A stretch of 47,124 nucleotides of DNA, from contig JAYYDT010000015.1 in NCBI GenBank assembly GCA_036160575.1, forward strand, positions 1 through 47,124. Reading direction: 5' to 3'. The DNA is from TMED26 sp002694075 (GTDB lineage Bacteria > Pseudomonadota > Alphaproteobacteria > Thalassobaculales > Thalassobaculaceae). The position numbers and the translations under genes are program-made. Under the pieces are notes generated by a model. It saw nothing but the letters and a program-made list of their open reading frames with translations, was not told the DNA's origin and searched no databases. Below are positions 8,126 to 17,232 of the stretch, in pieces (within the stretch, counting starts at the first letter, position 1; every line of letters begins with the position of its first letter).

Positions 8126-8667
8126 GATGCCGCCTTCGGCGCCGCCGCCACGCCAACGTCCGCGGCAGGATCTTTGATCGGCTCTTGGGCCGGTTCTTGA
8201 GCGGGCTGTTGAGCAGGCTCTGGGGCGGACTGCTCCGGGGCGGACTGCTCTGGGGCGGACTGCTCTGGGGCGGCGGGCTCGCCGACGCCGTCAGCGGCCG
8301 GTTCCTGCGCCTTGGCGATGTCGGATTTAAGCCCTCGCTCGGCCGCGCCAATGGCGCTATTGGCGTCGTTGAATTGGCGCTGCGCGTCGCGGATGCTGTG
8401 TTCGATTTCACCCATTGGATCAAGGTCTTTGCGCAAGCTCTCGTCGAGGCCCTCATTGGCCAGATCGCGGGCTTGCTTGCGAATGTCGTCGAGTTCGGCT
8501 TCGCGCGCGACTTCTTCCAGGCTCGAGTGGAATTCGCGGGCGACACCGCGCACCCGGCGGATACCCTGACTGACGGCGCGGATCACCCGCGGCAAATCTT
8601 TCGGCCCGACCACGATCAACGCGATCAAGGCGATCAGCATGAATTCCTGCCAGCCCAGGTCAAACAT
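8122..8667 (-). CDS. tatB: Sec-independent protein translocase TatB
   Basis: 181 aa. One N-terminal membrane helix with the TatB hinge (MFDLGWQEFMLIALIALIVVGPKDLP), then an amphipathic helix and a long charged helical region (about 20-110). The Pro/Glu/Gln/Ala-rich C-terminal tail contains PEQSA repeats encoded by a 15-bp tandem repeat (8222-8273). TatB links the TatC receptor to TatA. Its stop overlaps the tatC start, and it lies 50 bp after tatA. The tail is likely disordered and dispensable, which would allow repeat-number change. Confidence 0.94.
   Translation of the reverse strand: MFDLGWQEFMLIALIALIVVGPKDLPRVIRAVSQGIRRVRGVAREFHSSLEEVAREAELDDIRKQARDLANEGLDESLRKDLDPMGEIEHSIRDAQRQFNDANSAIGAAERGLKSDIAKAQEPAADGVGEPAAPEQSAPEQSAPEQSAPEPAQQPAQEPAQEPIKDPAADVGVAAAPKAAS
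8222..8273 (-). repeat. 15-bp coding tandem repeat in tatB
   Basis: Three adjacent 15-bp units (plus-strand GGGGCGGACTGCTCY, 8222-8236, 8237-8251, 8252-8266) and a partial fourth unit. They encode successive PEQSA pentapeptides in the TatB tail. The units are almost identical at DNA level, so recent slippage is likely. Confidence 0.9.
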
Positions 8668-8717
8668 GTCCTAAGTCCCGCCAGGTCTGGCCGCGCCGCG
8701 GCGCGGCCAAAACCGGA

Positions 8718-8948
8718 TCAGCTTTTAACCGCCGGATCCGGTTTGGAAGTTTCGACCGCTTCGCTTTTTTCGGCGTCGAGCGCTTTGGGCTCGTCGCCGG
8801 CGCCTTCGCCTTCCTTGAGCCCGGATTTGAAGTTTTTCAAACCCTTACCGAAATCGCCCATCAAACGCGAAATCTTGCCGCCGCCCCCGAACAGGACGAG
8901 GACCACCGCCAACACCACCAACCAGTGCCAAATGCTAAACGTACCCAT
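8718..8948 (-). CDS. tatA: Sec-independent protein translocase TatA
   Basis: 76 aa. A short N-terminal tail, one membrane helix (HWLVVLAVVLVLFG), and the conserved FG hinge followed by the amphipathic helix GGGKISRLMGDFGKGLKNFK, ending in an acidic tail. TatA oligomers form the passage for folded Tat substrates. It is the first gene of tatABC, starting at ATG 8948. A 131-bp gap to the upstream ABC ATPase stop may hold its promoter. It is the only TatA/E homologue in the window. Confidence 0.95.
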   Translation of the reverse strand: MGTFSIWHWLVVLAVVLVLFGGGGKISRLMGDFGKGLKNFKSGLKEGEGAGDEPKALDAEKSEAVETSKPDPAVKS

Positions 8949-9079
8949 TTTCGATCCTCCAGTTTCGGTCGCCGAATCCGCGGTTTTGTTTGGTTTTCAG
9001 CGCAAAACGCCGCCCGCGTTCTGAGACATATAGGCAAGCTTGCCCGCTATTGCGAGTAGAAACCGCCAAAACAGGCGGA

Positions 9080-10123
9080 TCAACTCGCCGGAAACACGAA
9101 GGCTTGCGCCGGATCGACGGTCAATCGGACCCGTTCGCCGGCGGCCGGCAGGAACACCCCGGCGGCGCGCGCGTGCAGATGTAGATCATGCACCGCCAGG
9201 TGCACCAAACTGGTCCGGCCGAGCATGCGGGCCTGGATGATGTCGCCGGTGCAATCCTCGGCGCGAAGCGCCGCGCCGCTTTCCAGCCGCAAACCTTCCG
9301 GGCGCACGACGACCACCGCCGCGCTGCCGTCGGCCAGGTCGCCGGCCGGGAAATCGCCAATCGCGGTGGCCACCGCGCGGTTACGGACAATCGCCGGGAT
9401 GGTGTTGACCTCGCCGAAAAAACTGGCGACGAAGGCCGAGTTGGGCGCGCTATAAAGGGTGTCGGGCGCGCCGCTTTGGACCAACCGGCCACCATCCATG
9501 ACGCTGATTCGGTCAGCCATGAACATCGCCTCTTCGGAGTCATGAGTGACCATCACCGTCGCCGCGCCGCTGTCCTTCAGCACGTGCAGCACCTCATCGC
9601 GCACCTGATCGCGCAAGCGGGCGTCCAACCCCGAATACGGTTCGTCCAGCAACACCACCGCCGGCGACGGCGCCAGCGCGCGGGCCAAAGCCACACGCTG
9701 CTGTTGGCCGCCCGACAGCGTATGCGGGAAGGTCTCGCCATAGCTGGCCATCTGCACCTGCTCAAGGGCCGCCAGGGCGCGCGCGCGGCGCGCCGCCGGC
9801 GCCCCGGTCAGGCCAAACATGACATTGTCCAGGACGTTCAGATGGGGGAACAGGGCATAGTCTTGAAACACCAGCCCGATACCGCGTTTTTCCGGAGGCA
9901 GCGCCCATGACGCCGAGGCCGCCAAGGCGCCGTTGATATGCACTTCGCCTTGCTGCACCGCTTCCAGGCCGGCGGCGATCCGCAACGCCGTGGTCTTACC
10001 GCAGCCCGACGGCCCCAGCAGGCAGGTGACCTCACCGGCCTCAACCACGAGGTCGAGGCCGGCGATGGCGCGGGTGGCGCCGAAATCATGGGTGATCTGC
10101 CGAAGTTCTAGGGCGGGCGCCAT
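9080..10123 (-). CDS. ABC transporter ATP-binding protein (FbpC/PotA-like), no partner genes
   Basis: 347 aa from ATG 10123 (a TTG at 10132 is a possible earlier start). Complete ABC ATPase: Walker A GPSGCGKTT (about residue 40), Q-loop VFQDYALFPH, signature LSGGQQQRVALARAL, Walker B VVLLDEP, H-loop VMVTHDSEEA. A C-terminal regulatory TOBE-like domain follows (about 235-347). This layout matches importers of ferric iron, putrescine/spermidine, sulfate or molybdate. No permease or binding protein is adjacent: it sits between scpB and tatA. The substrate cannot be assigned. It could power a transporter encoded elsewhere. Confidence 0.9.
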   Translation of the reverse strand: MAPALELRQITHDFGATRAIAGLDLVVEAGEVTCLLGPSGCGKTTALRIAAGLEAVQQGEVHINGALAASASWALPPEKRGIGLVFQDYALFPHLNVLDNVMFGLTGAPAARRARALAALEQVQMASYGETFPHTLSGGQQQRVALARALAPSPAVVLLDEPYSGLDARLRDQVRDEVLHVLKDSGAATVMVTHDSEEAMFMADRISVMDGGRLVQSGAPDTLYSAPNSAFVASFFGEVNTIPAIVRNRAVATAIGDFPAGDLADGSAAVVVVRPEGLRLESGAALRAEDCTGDIIQARMLGRTSLVHLAVHDLHLHARAAGVFLPAAGERVRLTVDPAQAFVFPAS

Positions 10124-10209
10124 GTCGATCAACGCGGCCTGTCGCTGTGGGCGGGAGGACGACAGGTAGCGCTTCCGCTAGCTTGGCGCAAGGGCCACGC
10201 CGGCCGGTC

Positions 10210-10914
10210 TCACGGCTCGCCGCCGTCGGCCGCCGCTTCGATGTCGAACTGCGCGTCCAAAGGCTCGTCTTCTTCCGCGTCCTCGGGCTCCGGCAATTCA
10301 TCGGACATGGCGATACTGGTCAAGCCCACCTGGCGGTCGAGCAAGCCGGCCGCCTTCAGCTCCTCCAGCCCCGGTAACTCGCCCAAATCGCCAAGCGCGA
10401 AATGGTCAAGGAAGGCCTGTGTGGTGACCCAGGTCAGCGGCCGGCCAGGCGTTTGCCGGCGACGGCCCGGCCGAATCCAACCCGCTTCCAACAGGATGTC
10501 GAGGGTGCCGCGGCTGAGGCCAACACCGCGCATTTCCTCGATTTCGGCGCGGGTGATCGGCTGATGATACGCGATGATGGCCATGGTTTCGACCGCCGCC
10601 CGCGACAATTTACGGGGCACCGCCACCTCGATTTGCAGACTGTCGGCCAAGTCCTCGGCGGTCCGGAAAGCCCAAGCGTCGCCAATCCGTGTCAAATTGA
10701 CCCCGCGCGCCGCGTAATCGGCGATCAGATCGTCCAATACCGCGCGCAGGTCGACCCCCTCGGGCAGCCGGCGCGCCAGATCCACGCTCGACACCGGCGC
10801 CGGCGAGGCGAACAAAACCGCTTCGATAACCCGACAATGCGGGCGGCGGTTGTCACGGTCGGCGTCGGCGATCACCGGCAGCGCCGGGTCCTCGCCGCTT
10901 TCCTCATCGGTCAT
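10210..10914 (-). CDS. scpB: SMC-Scp complex subunit ScpB
   Basis: 234 aa. Tandem winged-helix domains of ScpB: VIEAVLFASPAPVSSVDLARRLP near the start and the signature AVETMAIIAYHQPITRAEIEEMRGV (about 120-145), with a TPGRPLTWVTTQAFLDHF second wing. An acidic C-terminal tail follows. ScpB binds the ScpA kleisin and SMC to condense and segregate the chromosome. Its ATG overlaps the scpA stop (ATGA at 10911-10914), so the two are translationally coupled. Confidence 0.95.
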   Translation of the reverse strand: MTDEESGEDPALPVIADADRDNRRPHCRVIEAVLFASPAPVSSVDLARRLPEGVDLRAVLDDLIADYAARGVNLTRIGDAWAFRTAEDLADSLQIEVAVPRKLSRAAVETMAIIAYHQPITRAEIEEMRGVGLSRGTLDILLEAGWIRPGRRRQTPGRPLTWVTTQAFLDHFALGDLGELPGLEELKAAGLLDRQVGLTSIAMSDELPEPEDAEEDEPLDAQFDIEAAADGGEP

Positions 10915-11717
10915 GATCCCGGGCTCTCCCGCGATTTCAGATAAATCGGCCCAAAACTACGGTCCTGTCGCAAATGGATTTCGCCGTCCTTGGCCATTTG
11001 CAGGCCGGCGGCGAAGGTCGACGCCACCAGCGACCGTTGCTGTAGGTCGTCGTCTTCATCCCCGACCGCCGGCAAAAAGCTGAACAAAGTGCGCCACGCG
11101 GGCACATAGCCGACCAGGCGGCGCAATCGCTGGAGCGCTTCCTCGACCGACACCAAGCCGGTCTCGACGATCTCCAGACTCCGTTGGTCGCCGCGCAATC
11201 GAAAATCGCCATAGGCGCGCAGGAGATCGTAAAAAGTGACGTCGAAAACCGGCACCCGCTTGATCGCCAGCCGCTGGGTTTCACCTCGTGGAAATCGCGT
11301 CACGCCTAATTGGCCATAGGCCATCAACTTCTCGCCGGCCGCCTGCATGGCCTCCAAGCGGCGCAGTTGCAAGCGCAGGATTTCGGCCATTTCCTGGGTC
11401 GAGGGGGCGTCTTCATCGGCTTCCTCGGGCAACAGCAAGCGCGATTTCAGATAAGCCAGCCAGGCCGCCATGACCAAGTAATCGGCGGCCAATTCCAAAT
11501 TCAGGCGCCGGGCGGCGTTGATGAACTCGACGTATTGCTCGGCCAATTGCAGGATCGAAATTTTGGTCAGGTCGACTTTTTGGTCGCGCGCGAGCGTCAG
11601 CAATAGGTCGATCGGCCCCTCAAACCCATCGAGGTTGAGGAACAGCGAGAGCTGCACCGGCGTGCGCCCTTGTCGGTGATCAGGCACGGCGTCTTCGAAC
11701 GTAGCGCTGTCGGCCAT
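10911..11717 (-). CDS. scpA: Segregation and condensation protein A (kleisin)
   Basis: 268 aa. Kleisin subunit of SMC-ScpAB. The N-terminal motif FEGPIDLLLTLARDQKVDLTKISILQLAEQYVEF binds the SMC neck. ADYLVMAAWLAYLKSRLLLP is the most conserved stretch, and the C-terminal winged helix (about 200-255) binds the SMC head. It is preceded by an M50 protease gene with 21 bp between them and followed by scpB with a 4-bp overlap. The nagZ-M50-scpA-scpB order is usual in alphaproteobacteria. Confidence 0.95.
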   Translation of the reverse strand: MADSATFEDAVPDHRQGRTPVQLSLFLNLDGFEGPIDLLLTLARDQKVDLTKISILQLAEQYVEFINAARRLNLELAADYLVMAAWLAYLKSRLLLPEEADEDAPSTQEMAEILRLQLRRLEAMQAAGEKLMAYGQLGVTRFPRGETQRLAIKRVPVFDVTFYDLLRAYGDFRLRGDQRSLEIVETGLVSVEEALQRLRRLVGYVPAWRTLFSFLPAVGDEDDDLQQRSLVASTFAAGLQMAKDGEIHLRQDRSFGPIYLKSRESPGS

Positions 11718-11738
11718 CGGCGATCCCTTTCGCGGGCC

Positions 11739-12431
11739 CTATAAATGCCCGGCCACGGTCAACACCAGGCGCGCCAACCATTCCGCCGGCATGCCCACCA
11801 GCCAGGCGAACACGTTAAGTTGAAAGCCTAACTGATTCCCGACAAACGGTAGCAGAAATATCAACCCCACCAGCAACACCAAGCCATAGCGCTCCATCGC
11901 CGCCAGTCGGATCGCCGCCGGATAGGGCAACAGGCTGGTCAAGATCCGACCACCATCCAATGGCGGAATCGGCAGCAGATTGAAAACCGCCAAAATCAGA
12001 TTTAGGCGAAACAGGTTCAGCAAATTCTGCCCAACCCAGGTGGTCGCCGCCTCCGGCACCCAGGCCAGGACATGCAGCAGCAGGGCCGCCGCCAGGGCCA
12101 GAACGATATTGGCCCCGGGCCCGGCCGCCGCCACCACCACCATGTCGCGGCGCGGGTTGCGCAGCCGGGCGACATTAATCGGCACCGGTTTGGCGTAACC
12201 GAACAGGAACGGCGCCTGCACCGCCAACAGCAAACCGGGCAAAAGAACGGTCCCGAACCGGTCAATATGGGCTAACGGGTTGAGGGTCACCCGTCCACGG
12301 CTTTGCGCGGTGTCGTCGCCGCATAGCCAAGCGGCGTAACCGTGGGCCGCCTCATGTAAGGTCACGGCGAGCAATACCGGCAACACCCACACCGACAGGG
12401 TGACCGCGATTTCGCTCAAGATTTCGGTCAT
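11739..12431 (-). CDS. Site-2 protease family (M50) membrane metalloprotease
   Basis: 230 aa with about five hydrophobic segments. Zinc-binding HEAAH (LHEAAHGYAAWLCGD, near residue 27) and the second-ligand motif NLLPIPPLDGGRIL are both present, so it should be active. No PDZ domain: the short rhomboid-independent form often annotated as SpoIVFB-like or YwhC-type. The substrate is unknown. The start ATG overlaps the nagZ stop by 4 bp (ATGA), and scpA follows closely, so the gene is part of the nagZ-scpAB operon. Confidence 0.93.
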   Translation of the reverse strand: MTEILSEIAVTLSVWVLPVLLAVTLHEAAHGYAAWLCGDDTAQSRGRVTLNPLAHIDRFGTVLLPGLLLAVQAPFLFGYAKPVPINVARLRNPRRDMVVVAAAGPGANIVLALAAALLLHVLAWVPEAATTWVGQNLLNLFRLNLILAVFNLLPIPPLDGGRILTSLLPYPAAIRLAAMERYGLVLLVGLIFLLPFVGNQLGFQLNVFAWLVGMPAEWLARLVLTVAGHL

Positions 12432-13444
12432 GCCGTCGCCGCCGCGGGCATCAAATCGGCCAGTTCGGCCGCCGCCGCCCCGACATCCAGGCTAGCCGTC
12501 GTCGGTCGGCGGGCCAAGGCGGCGTCAAACCGCCGCCGGCCGGCGGCGTCGAAATCCCGCGCTTGGTCGGCGACCGCCGCCATCTCGTCCAAATCGCCAT
12601 TGCAATGCAAGGCGACGTCACAGCCGGCCGCCAGGCAGGCGGCGGCGCGCGCGCCGACGGTGCCGGACAATGCCTGCATCGACAAATCGTCGCTCATCAA
12701 TAGGCCGTCGAAGCCGATTTCGCCGCGGATCACTTGGTCGATCACCGCCGGCGAGGTGGTCACCGGCCGCGCCGCGTCGTAGGCCGGTATCAGCAAATGG
12801 CCAGTCATCGCCAGCGGCAGATCGGCGAGCGCTTGGAAGGGGAGAAAATCACTGGCCTGCAAGTCGGCCGCCGCGGCGTCGATGCGGGGCAGCTCAAAAT
12901 GGCTATCGACCGCGCCGCGGCCATGGCCCGGCAGATGTTTGATCACCGGCAGAGCGCCGCCGGCCAAAGTGCCCTCGGCGACCGCGCGGCCAAGCGCGCT
13001 GACCCGCGCCGGGTCGTCACCATAGGACCGATCGCCAACCACCGCCGGCGCGGCCTGCGGGAAGGCCAGGTCGAGATCGGGCACGCAGTTGACGTCAACA
13101 CCAAGGGCGGCAAGTTCGGCGGCCATCACGGCGGCGTTAAGGTAGGCGGCGCGCGCCGCCGCCGCGGGATCGACGTCAGCCATGGCGCGGAAGGTCCCTG
13201 GCGCCGGGCGCGCGGCCCACACCGGCGGCGCCAGACGTTGCACCCGGCCGCCCTCCTGGTCGATCAAAATCGGCGCCGCCCAGCCCAGGCAGTCCCGCAG
13301 CGCGTCGGTCAGGGCGCGCAGTTGCGCCGGCGCTTGGCAGTTACGTTTGAAAAGAATGAAGCCCGCCGGCGCGACCGCTTGGAAAAACCGTCGCTCGGCG
13401 ACGCTTAACCGCTCAGCGGCCAAGCCGAAAATGATCGCTCTCAT
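12428..13444 (-). CDS. nagZ: Beta-N-acetylhexosaminidase (NagZ-like, GH3)
   Basis: 338 aa, one-domain GH3 enzyme. The NagZ signature KHLPGHGRGAVDSHFELP (around residues 160-180) carries the catalytic Asp/His dyad. The nucleophile Asp lies in the GLLMSDDLSMQAL region. It removes GlcNAc from anhydromuropeptides during cytoplasmic cell-wall recycling. Start ATG 13444 (MRAIIFGLAAERL) is preferred over an upstream in-frame codon at 13486, which lies within the SPOR gene. It follows the SPOR gene by 20 bp, linking two peptidoglycan functions. Confidence 0.93.
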   Translation of the reverse strand: MRAIIFGLAAERLSVAERRFFQAVAPAGFILFKRNCQAPAQLRALTDALRDCLGWAAPILIDQEGGRVQRLAPPVWAARPAPGTFRAMADVDPAAAARAAYLNAAVMAAELAALGVDVNCVPDLDLAFPQAAPAVVGDRSYGDDPARVSALGRAVAEGTLAGGALPVIKHLPGHGRGAVDSHFELPRIDAAAADLQASDFLPFQALADLPLAMTGHLLIPAYDAARPVTTSPAVIDQVIRGEIGFDGLLMSDDLSMQALSGTVGARAAACLAAGCDVALHCNGDLDEMAAVADQARDFDAAGRRRFDAALARRPTTASLDVGAAAAELADLMPAAATA

Positions 13445-13464
13445 CGAAGGGCGCTCACCGGTGC

Positions 13465-14307
13465 TTAAGGTTTGACCACCAGGCACGGCTGTTTGCGGGC
13501 TCGCAAGGTCGCGCAGATTTTACGGGCCTCGGCGCGCGCCACCATGCCGGCTTGGATGCGGTAGAAGACCCCCTTGGCGCCCAAATCGACTTTTTGACTG
13601 GCGAAGGTGAGCGAACCCAGCACGTCCTTGTTCTTGCGCTGGAGGCGCGCCCATTCGGCGCGCGCCGCTTTGGCCGAGCGGACCGCCGCGATCTGCACCC
13701 GATAGGTGCCGGCCGCCGGTTTAGCCACCGCCTTGGCCACCTGTGTTGGTTTGCTCTCGGCTCGCGGCGTCGCGGAAGTCGGCGCCTGAACCGGGTTTTT
13801 GGGGGCCGCCGCCGCCTTTGGCGCGGCCGGCGCTTCCGCCGCCTTCGGCGCGGCCGATCCTTCGACCGCCTTCGGCGGCGGGGGTATCAAACTGGCGCGG
13901 GCCGCCGGGGCCGTCTCGGTGGCTCCGTCGGCGGCCGGTTTGGCGGGCGGTGGCAAAGGCGTCTCGGGAGGCGGTAAAAGGCGTTCGACACGCTGCTCAC
14001 CACCTTCGCTGACCCCTTCAAAAATCACCTTATCGCGATTGGGCACAGCCATGCCTCCAGGGTCGCTGGGCTTGATTTTAACCGGTTTTCCGGGCGCCTT
14101 GATCAGTGGGGCCACCGCCTCACTGCCGGCCTGGCGACCTTGGTCGTAAGCGTACCACACAATCGCCACAAATACCGCCAGGGCCCCGAGGGCCAGGGCG
14201 ATCGACACAAAACGACCACTATCCTGAGGCGCTTCTTCAAGGATCGGCGGCGGGCCCGGCTGCACGTTATCGCGTGGGATCCCCGAGCTCTCGTCTCCAG
14301 ATGCCAT
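13465..14307 (-). CDS. SPOR-domain membrane protein
   Basis: 280 aa. A cytoplasmic tail, one membrane helix (FVSIALALGALAVFVAIVWYAYDQG, about 33-55), a long Ala/Pro/Lys-rich periplasmic linker, and a C-terminal SPOR domain (about 205-280: GTYRVQIAAVRSAKAARAEW and GVFYRIQAGMVARAEARKICATL). SPOR domains bind denuded glycan strands at the septum, so a role at the division site is likely. The start ATG 14307 lies 2 bases after the argS stop with GGAGGAG upstream. A GTG at 14313 would overlap argS. The repeated AAPKAAEAPAAPKAAAAPK linker is low-complexity. Confidence 0.9.
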   Translation of the reverse strand: MASGDESSGIPRDNVQPGPPPILEEAPQDSGRFVSIALALGALAVFVAIVWYAYDQGRQAGSEAVAPLIKAPGKPVKIKPSDPGGMAVPNRDKVIFEGVSEGGEQRVERLLPPPETPLPPPAKPAADGATETAPAARASLIPPPPKAVEGSAAPKAAEAPAAPKAAAAPKNPVQAPTSATPRAESKPTQVAKAVAKPAAGTYRVQIAAVRSAKAARAEWARLQRKNKDVLGSLTFASQKVDLGAKGVFYRIQAGMVARAEARKICATLRARKQPCLVVKP

Positions 14308-14309
14308 AA

Positions 14310-16061
14310 TCACATCTCCTCCACAGGCTCGACGCCAATCAACCGCAGCCCGGTGGCGATCACCGACTGGGCGGCCCGAACCAGGGCCAAGCGCGCGCGG
14401 GTAAGCTCGGGCGCGTCATCGACAATGAACCGCAAACGCGCATCATCGCGTCCACGATTCCACAGGCCATGAAAAGCCGCCGCGAGATCGCCCAGATAAA
14501 AGGCGATGCGATGCGGCTCGTGGCTTTCGGCCGCGCTTTCGATCAGCCGCGGCCAGCCCGCAAGAGCCTTGATCAGAGCAAGCTCATCCGGTGCGGTCAA
14601 GTGCCGCTTGTCGGCCGCTGTCAACCACGCCACCCGCGCCGCCGGGTCGGCCGGCATGTCGCCGGCATGGCGCAGCACGGAGGCCGCCCGCGCGTGGGCG
14701 TATTGCACGTAAAAAACCGGGTTGTCGCGGGATTGCTCGCGCACCTTGGCGAAATCGAACTCCATCGATTGATCGTTGCGGCGCGTCAACATGATGAACC
14801 GTAAAACATCGCGGCCAACCGAATCGATGACATCGCGCAAGGTCACGAAATTGCCGGCCCGTTTGGACATGCGCACCGGTTTGCCATCGTCCATCATATG
14901 CACCAGTTGGCAGATTTTGATGTCCAATACGCCGCCGCCGTCGGTGACCGCGCTGACCGCCGCCTTCATGCGTTTCACATAGCCGGCGTGATCGGCGCCC
15001 CAAATATTGATCATATCGCCGTAGCCACGTCGGTATTTGTCCAGATGATTGGCGATGTCGTTGGCGAAATAGGTCCAACTGCCATCGGATTTTTTTAGCG
15101 GCCGGTCGACGTCGTCGCCAAAATCGGTGGCGCGGAACAACGTTTGCGGGCGCGGCTCCCAGTCCTCCGGTGTTTTGCCCTTGGGCGGCTCCAACACGCC
15201 GGTGTAGAGCAGTCCACCGGTTTCAAGAGCGGCGAAGGCCTCGTCAACGCCGCCGCTTTCAACCAATTGCCGTTCCGAGGCGAAATGGTCCATCTCAACC
15301 CCCAGATGGGCCAGATCGGCGCGTATTTCGGCCATCAAATGGTCGATCGCGAAAGCGCGCACCGGCGCCAACCACTCCGCCTCGGGCATGTCGCGCCAGC
15401 GCGCGCCGTCCCGCGCCGCCAGGGCGGCGCCGACGTCGCGCAGATAAGCGCCGGGATAGTAGCCCTCGGGGATGGCGTCGATGGTCTCGCCCAATGCTTC
15501 GCGGTAACGCAGAAAGGTCGAGCGGGCCAAGGTGTCGACCTGGGCGCCCGCGTCGTTAATGTAATATTCCTTCAGCACCTCGTAACCGGCCTTGGTCAGC
15601 AGCGCCGCCAAGGCGTCGCCGACCACCGCGCCGCGGGCATGGGCGGCGTGCAGGGGGCCGGTCGGGTTGGCCGAGACATATTCCACCAGCACTTTGCGCC
15701 CGGCACCCATCGCGCTGTCCCCGAAATGCCGCCCCTCGGTCAGCACCGCGTCCAGGACACGCCACCAGACATGGTCGCCGAGGCGCAAATTGAGAAAGCC
15801 CGGCCCGGCGACGTCGGCGCTGACGATCTCATGACCATCGACCACGCGTTCGGCGACGGCGGCGGCCAGGTCGCGCGGCTTCATACCGGCCGGCTTGGCC
15901 AACACCATGGCCAGGTTGCTGGCCACGTCGCCATGGCTCGGATCGCGCGGCGCTTCGACCGCGATCCGTGACAGGTCTAGCGCCGCGGGCAAGACATTGT
16001 CGGCGCACATGGCCGCGACCGTGGCGGTTAACTTCTCGGACGCAAGAGCGAAAACATTCAT
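14310..16061 (-). CDS. argS: Arginyl-tRNA synthetase
   Basis: 583 aa class I synthetase. The N-terminal Add-1 domain precedes the nucleotide-binding core. The HIGH-type motif is in VSANPTGPLHAAHARGAVVGD, here HAAH. The KMSK-like loop is VRMSKRAGNFVTLRDV. A C-terminal helical anticodon-binding DALR domain (about 465-583) follows. It charges tRNA-Arg and needs bound tRNA for amino acid activation. It lies 4 bp downstream of dgt and feeds directly into the SPOR gene, forming a housekeeping operon. Confidence 0.97.
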   Translation of the reverse strand: MNVFALASEKLTATVAAMCADNVLPAALDLSRIAVEAPRDPSHGDVASNLAMVLAKPAGMKPRDLAAAVAERVVDGHEIVSADVAGPGFLNLRLGDHVWWRVLDAVLTEGRHFGDSAMGAGRKVLVEYVSANPTGPLHAAHARGAVVGDALAALLTKAGYEVLKEYYINDAGAQVDTLARSTFLRYREALGETIDAIPEGYYPGAYLRDVGAALAARDGARWRDMPEAEWLAPVRAFAIDHLMAEIRADLAHLGVEMDHFASERQLVESGGVDEAFAALETGGLLYTGVLEPPKGKTPEDWEPRPQTLFRATDFGDDVDRPLKKSDGSWTYFANDIANHLDKYRRGYGDMINIWGADHAGYVKRMKAAVSAVTDGGGVLDIKICQLVHMMDDGKPVRMSKRAGNFVTLRDVIDSVGRDVLRFIMLTRRNDQSMEFDFAKVREQSRDNPVFYVQYAHARAASVLRHAGDMPADPAARVAWLTAADKRHLTAPDELALIKALAGWPRLIESAAESHEPHRIAFYLGDLAAAFHGLWNRGRDDARLRFIVDDAPELTRARLALVRAAQSVIATGLRLIGVEPVEEM

Positions 16062-16065
16062 CGGC

Positions 16066-17232
16066 TTAGCTTTTCACGGTCGGATCGAACAAACGTTTGT
16101 GTTCCAGCAAGGCGTAACGGTCGGTCATGCCGGCGATGTAATCGGCGACCAGGCGGGCGCGCTGGTGGCGATCGCCGTCGATGGCGCCCTGCCAACTGCT
16201 GGGCAGGCAATGGGGCTCATCCATGAAAATTTGAAATAGCTCGCTGACGACGCGCTCGGCCTTACTGGTCATGCGGTTGACCTTATAATGACGATAGACG
16301 TTGTCGAAAAGAAAGGCTTTCAGAACCAGATTGCGTTTTTGCATGGCGGCGCTGAAAGCCACCATCGGCGCGGCGGCGGCGCGCACCTCCGCCGGCGCGG
16401 CGACCGCGTTATCGGCCAAGCGGCGGCGGCTTTCGGCCAAGAGGTCGCCGACCATGGCGCCAATCATGCGCCGCACCAACTCTTGAATCCGCCGGCCATT
16501 GTCCAAACCGGGATGCAGGCGGTCGACCTCGACCAGAACCTCGCCGACCAAATCCACCTCGCGCAGGGCGTCGATCTCCAACAATCCGGCACGCAAGGCG
16601 TCATCGATGTCATGATTGTTATAGGCGATGTCATCGGCGATGGCGGCGACCTGCGCCTCGGCGCTGGCGAACTGGCTGAGCTCCAACGGCCAGCGCGCGT
16701 CGAGGGCGGCAATGAACGGACGCAGCTTGTCGCGGCTCTCGCCCGGGGCCAGCAGCGGACCATTATGTTTGACCACCCCCTCAATGCACTCCCAGGTCAA
16801 GTTGAGACCGTCGAATTCCGGATAGCGTTGTTCCAACGACAACAGAATCCGCACGGTCTGCTCGTTGTGATCGAAACCGCCGAGGGTCGCCATCGATTGG
16901 TCCAGGGCGCGCTCACCGGCATGGCCGAACGGCGTGTGGCCAAGGTCATGGGCCAACGCCAAAGCCTCGGTCAAATCCTCGTTCAAACCCAGCGAGCGGG
17001 CGATTGAACGGGCGATTTGAGCGACCTCCAGACTGTGGGTCAGGCGGGTGCGAAAATAATCGCCCTCGTGATAGACGAATACCTGGGTCTTGTAAGCCAG
17101 CTTGCGGAAAGCGCCAGCGTGCAAGATCCGGTCGCGGTCACGCTGAAAACAACTGCGTTCGGCCGATGCCGGCTCCGGCCATTGTCGTCCCCGGCTGGCG
17201 TCCGGATGGCACGCGTAAGCTGCCCAGGTCAT
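16066..17232 (-). CDS. dgt: Deoxyguanosinetriphosphate triphosphohydrolase-like protein
   Basis: 388 aa HD-superfamily dNTPase. Metal-site motifs RTRLTHSLEVAQIAR and ALAHDLGHTPFGHAGE are intact, along with the FRKLAYKTQVF N-terminal signature and YNNHDIDDALRAGLL in the core. The family hydrolyses dNTPs to deoxynucleoside and triphosphate. This length class is the short bacterial dGTPase-like type, whose substrate range varies. ATG 17232 has GGAGACGAGG just upstream. It is the first gene of the argS operon and diverges from erpA, with 177 bp between them. Confidence 0.94.
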   Translation of the reverse strand: MTWAAYACHPDASRGRQWPEPASAERSCFQRDRDRILHAGAFRKLAYKTQVFVYHEGDYFRTRLTHSLEVAQIARSIARSLGLNEDLTEALALAHDLGHTPFGHAGERALDQSMATLGGFDHNEQTVRILLSLEQRYPEFDGLNLTWECIEGVVKHNGPLLAPGESRDKLRPFIAALDARWPLELSQFASAEAQVAAIADDIAYNNHDIDDALRAGLLEIDALREVDLVGEVLVEVDRLHPGLDNGRRIQELVRRMIGAMVGDLLAESRRRLADNAVAAPAEVRAAAAPMVAFSAAMQKRNLVLKAFLFDNVYRHYKVNRMTSKAERVVSELFQIFMDEPHCLPSSWQGAIDGDRHQRARLVADYIAGMTDRYALLEHKRLFDPTVKS

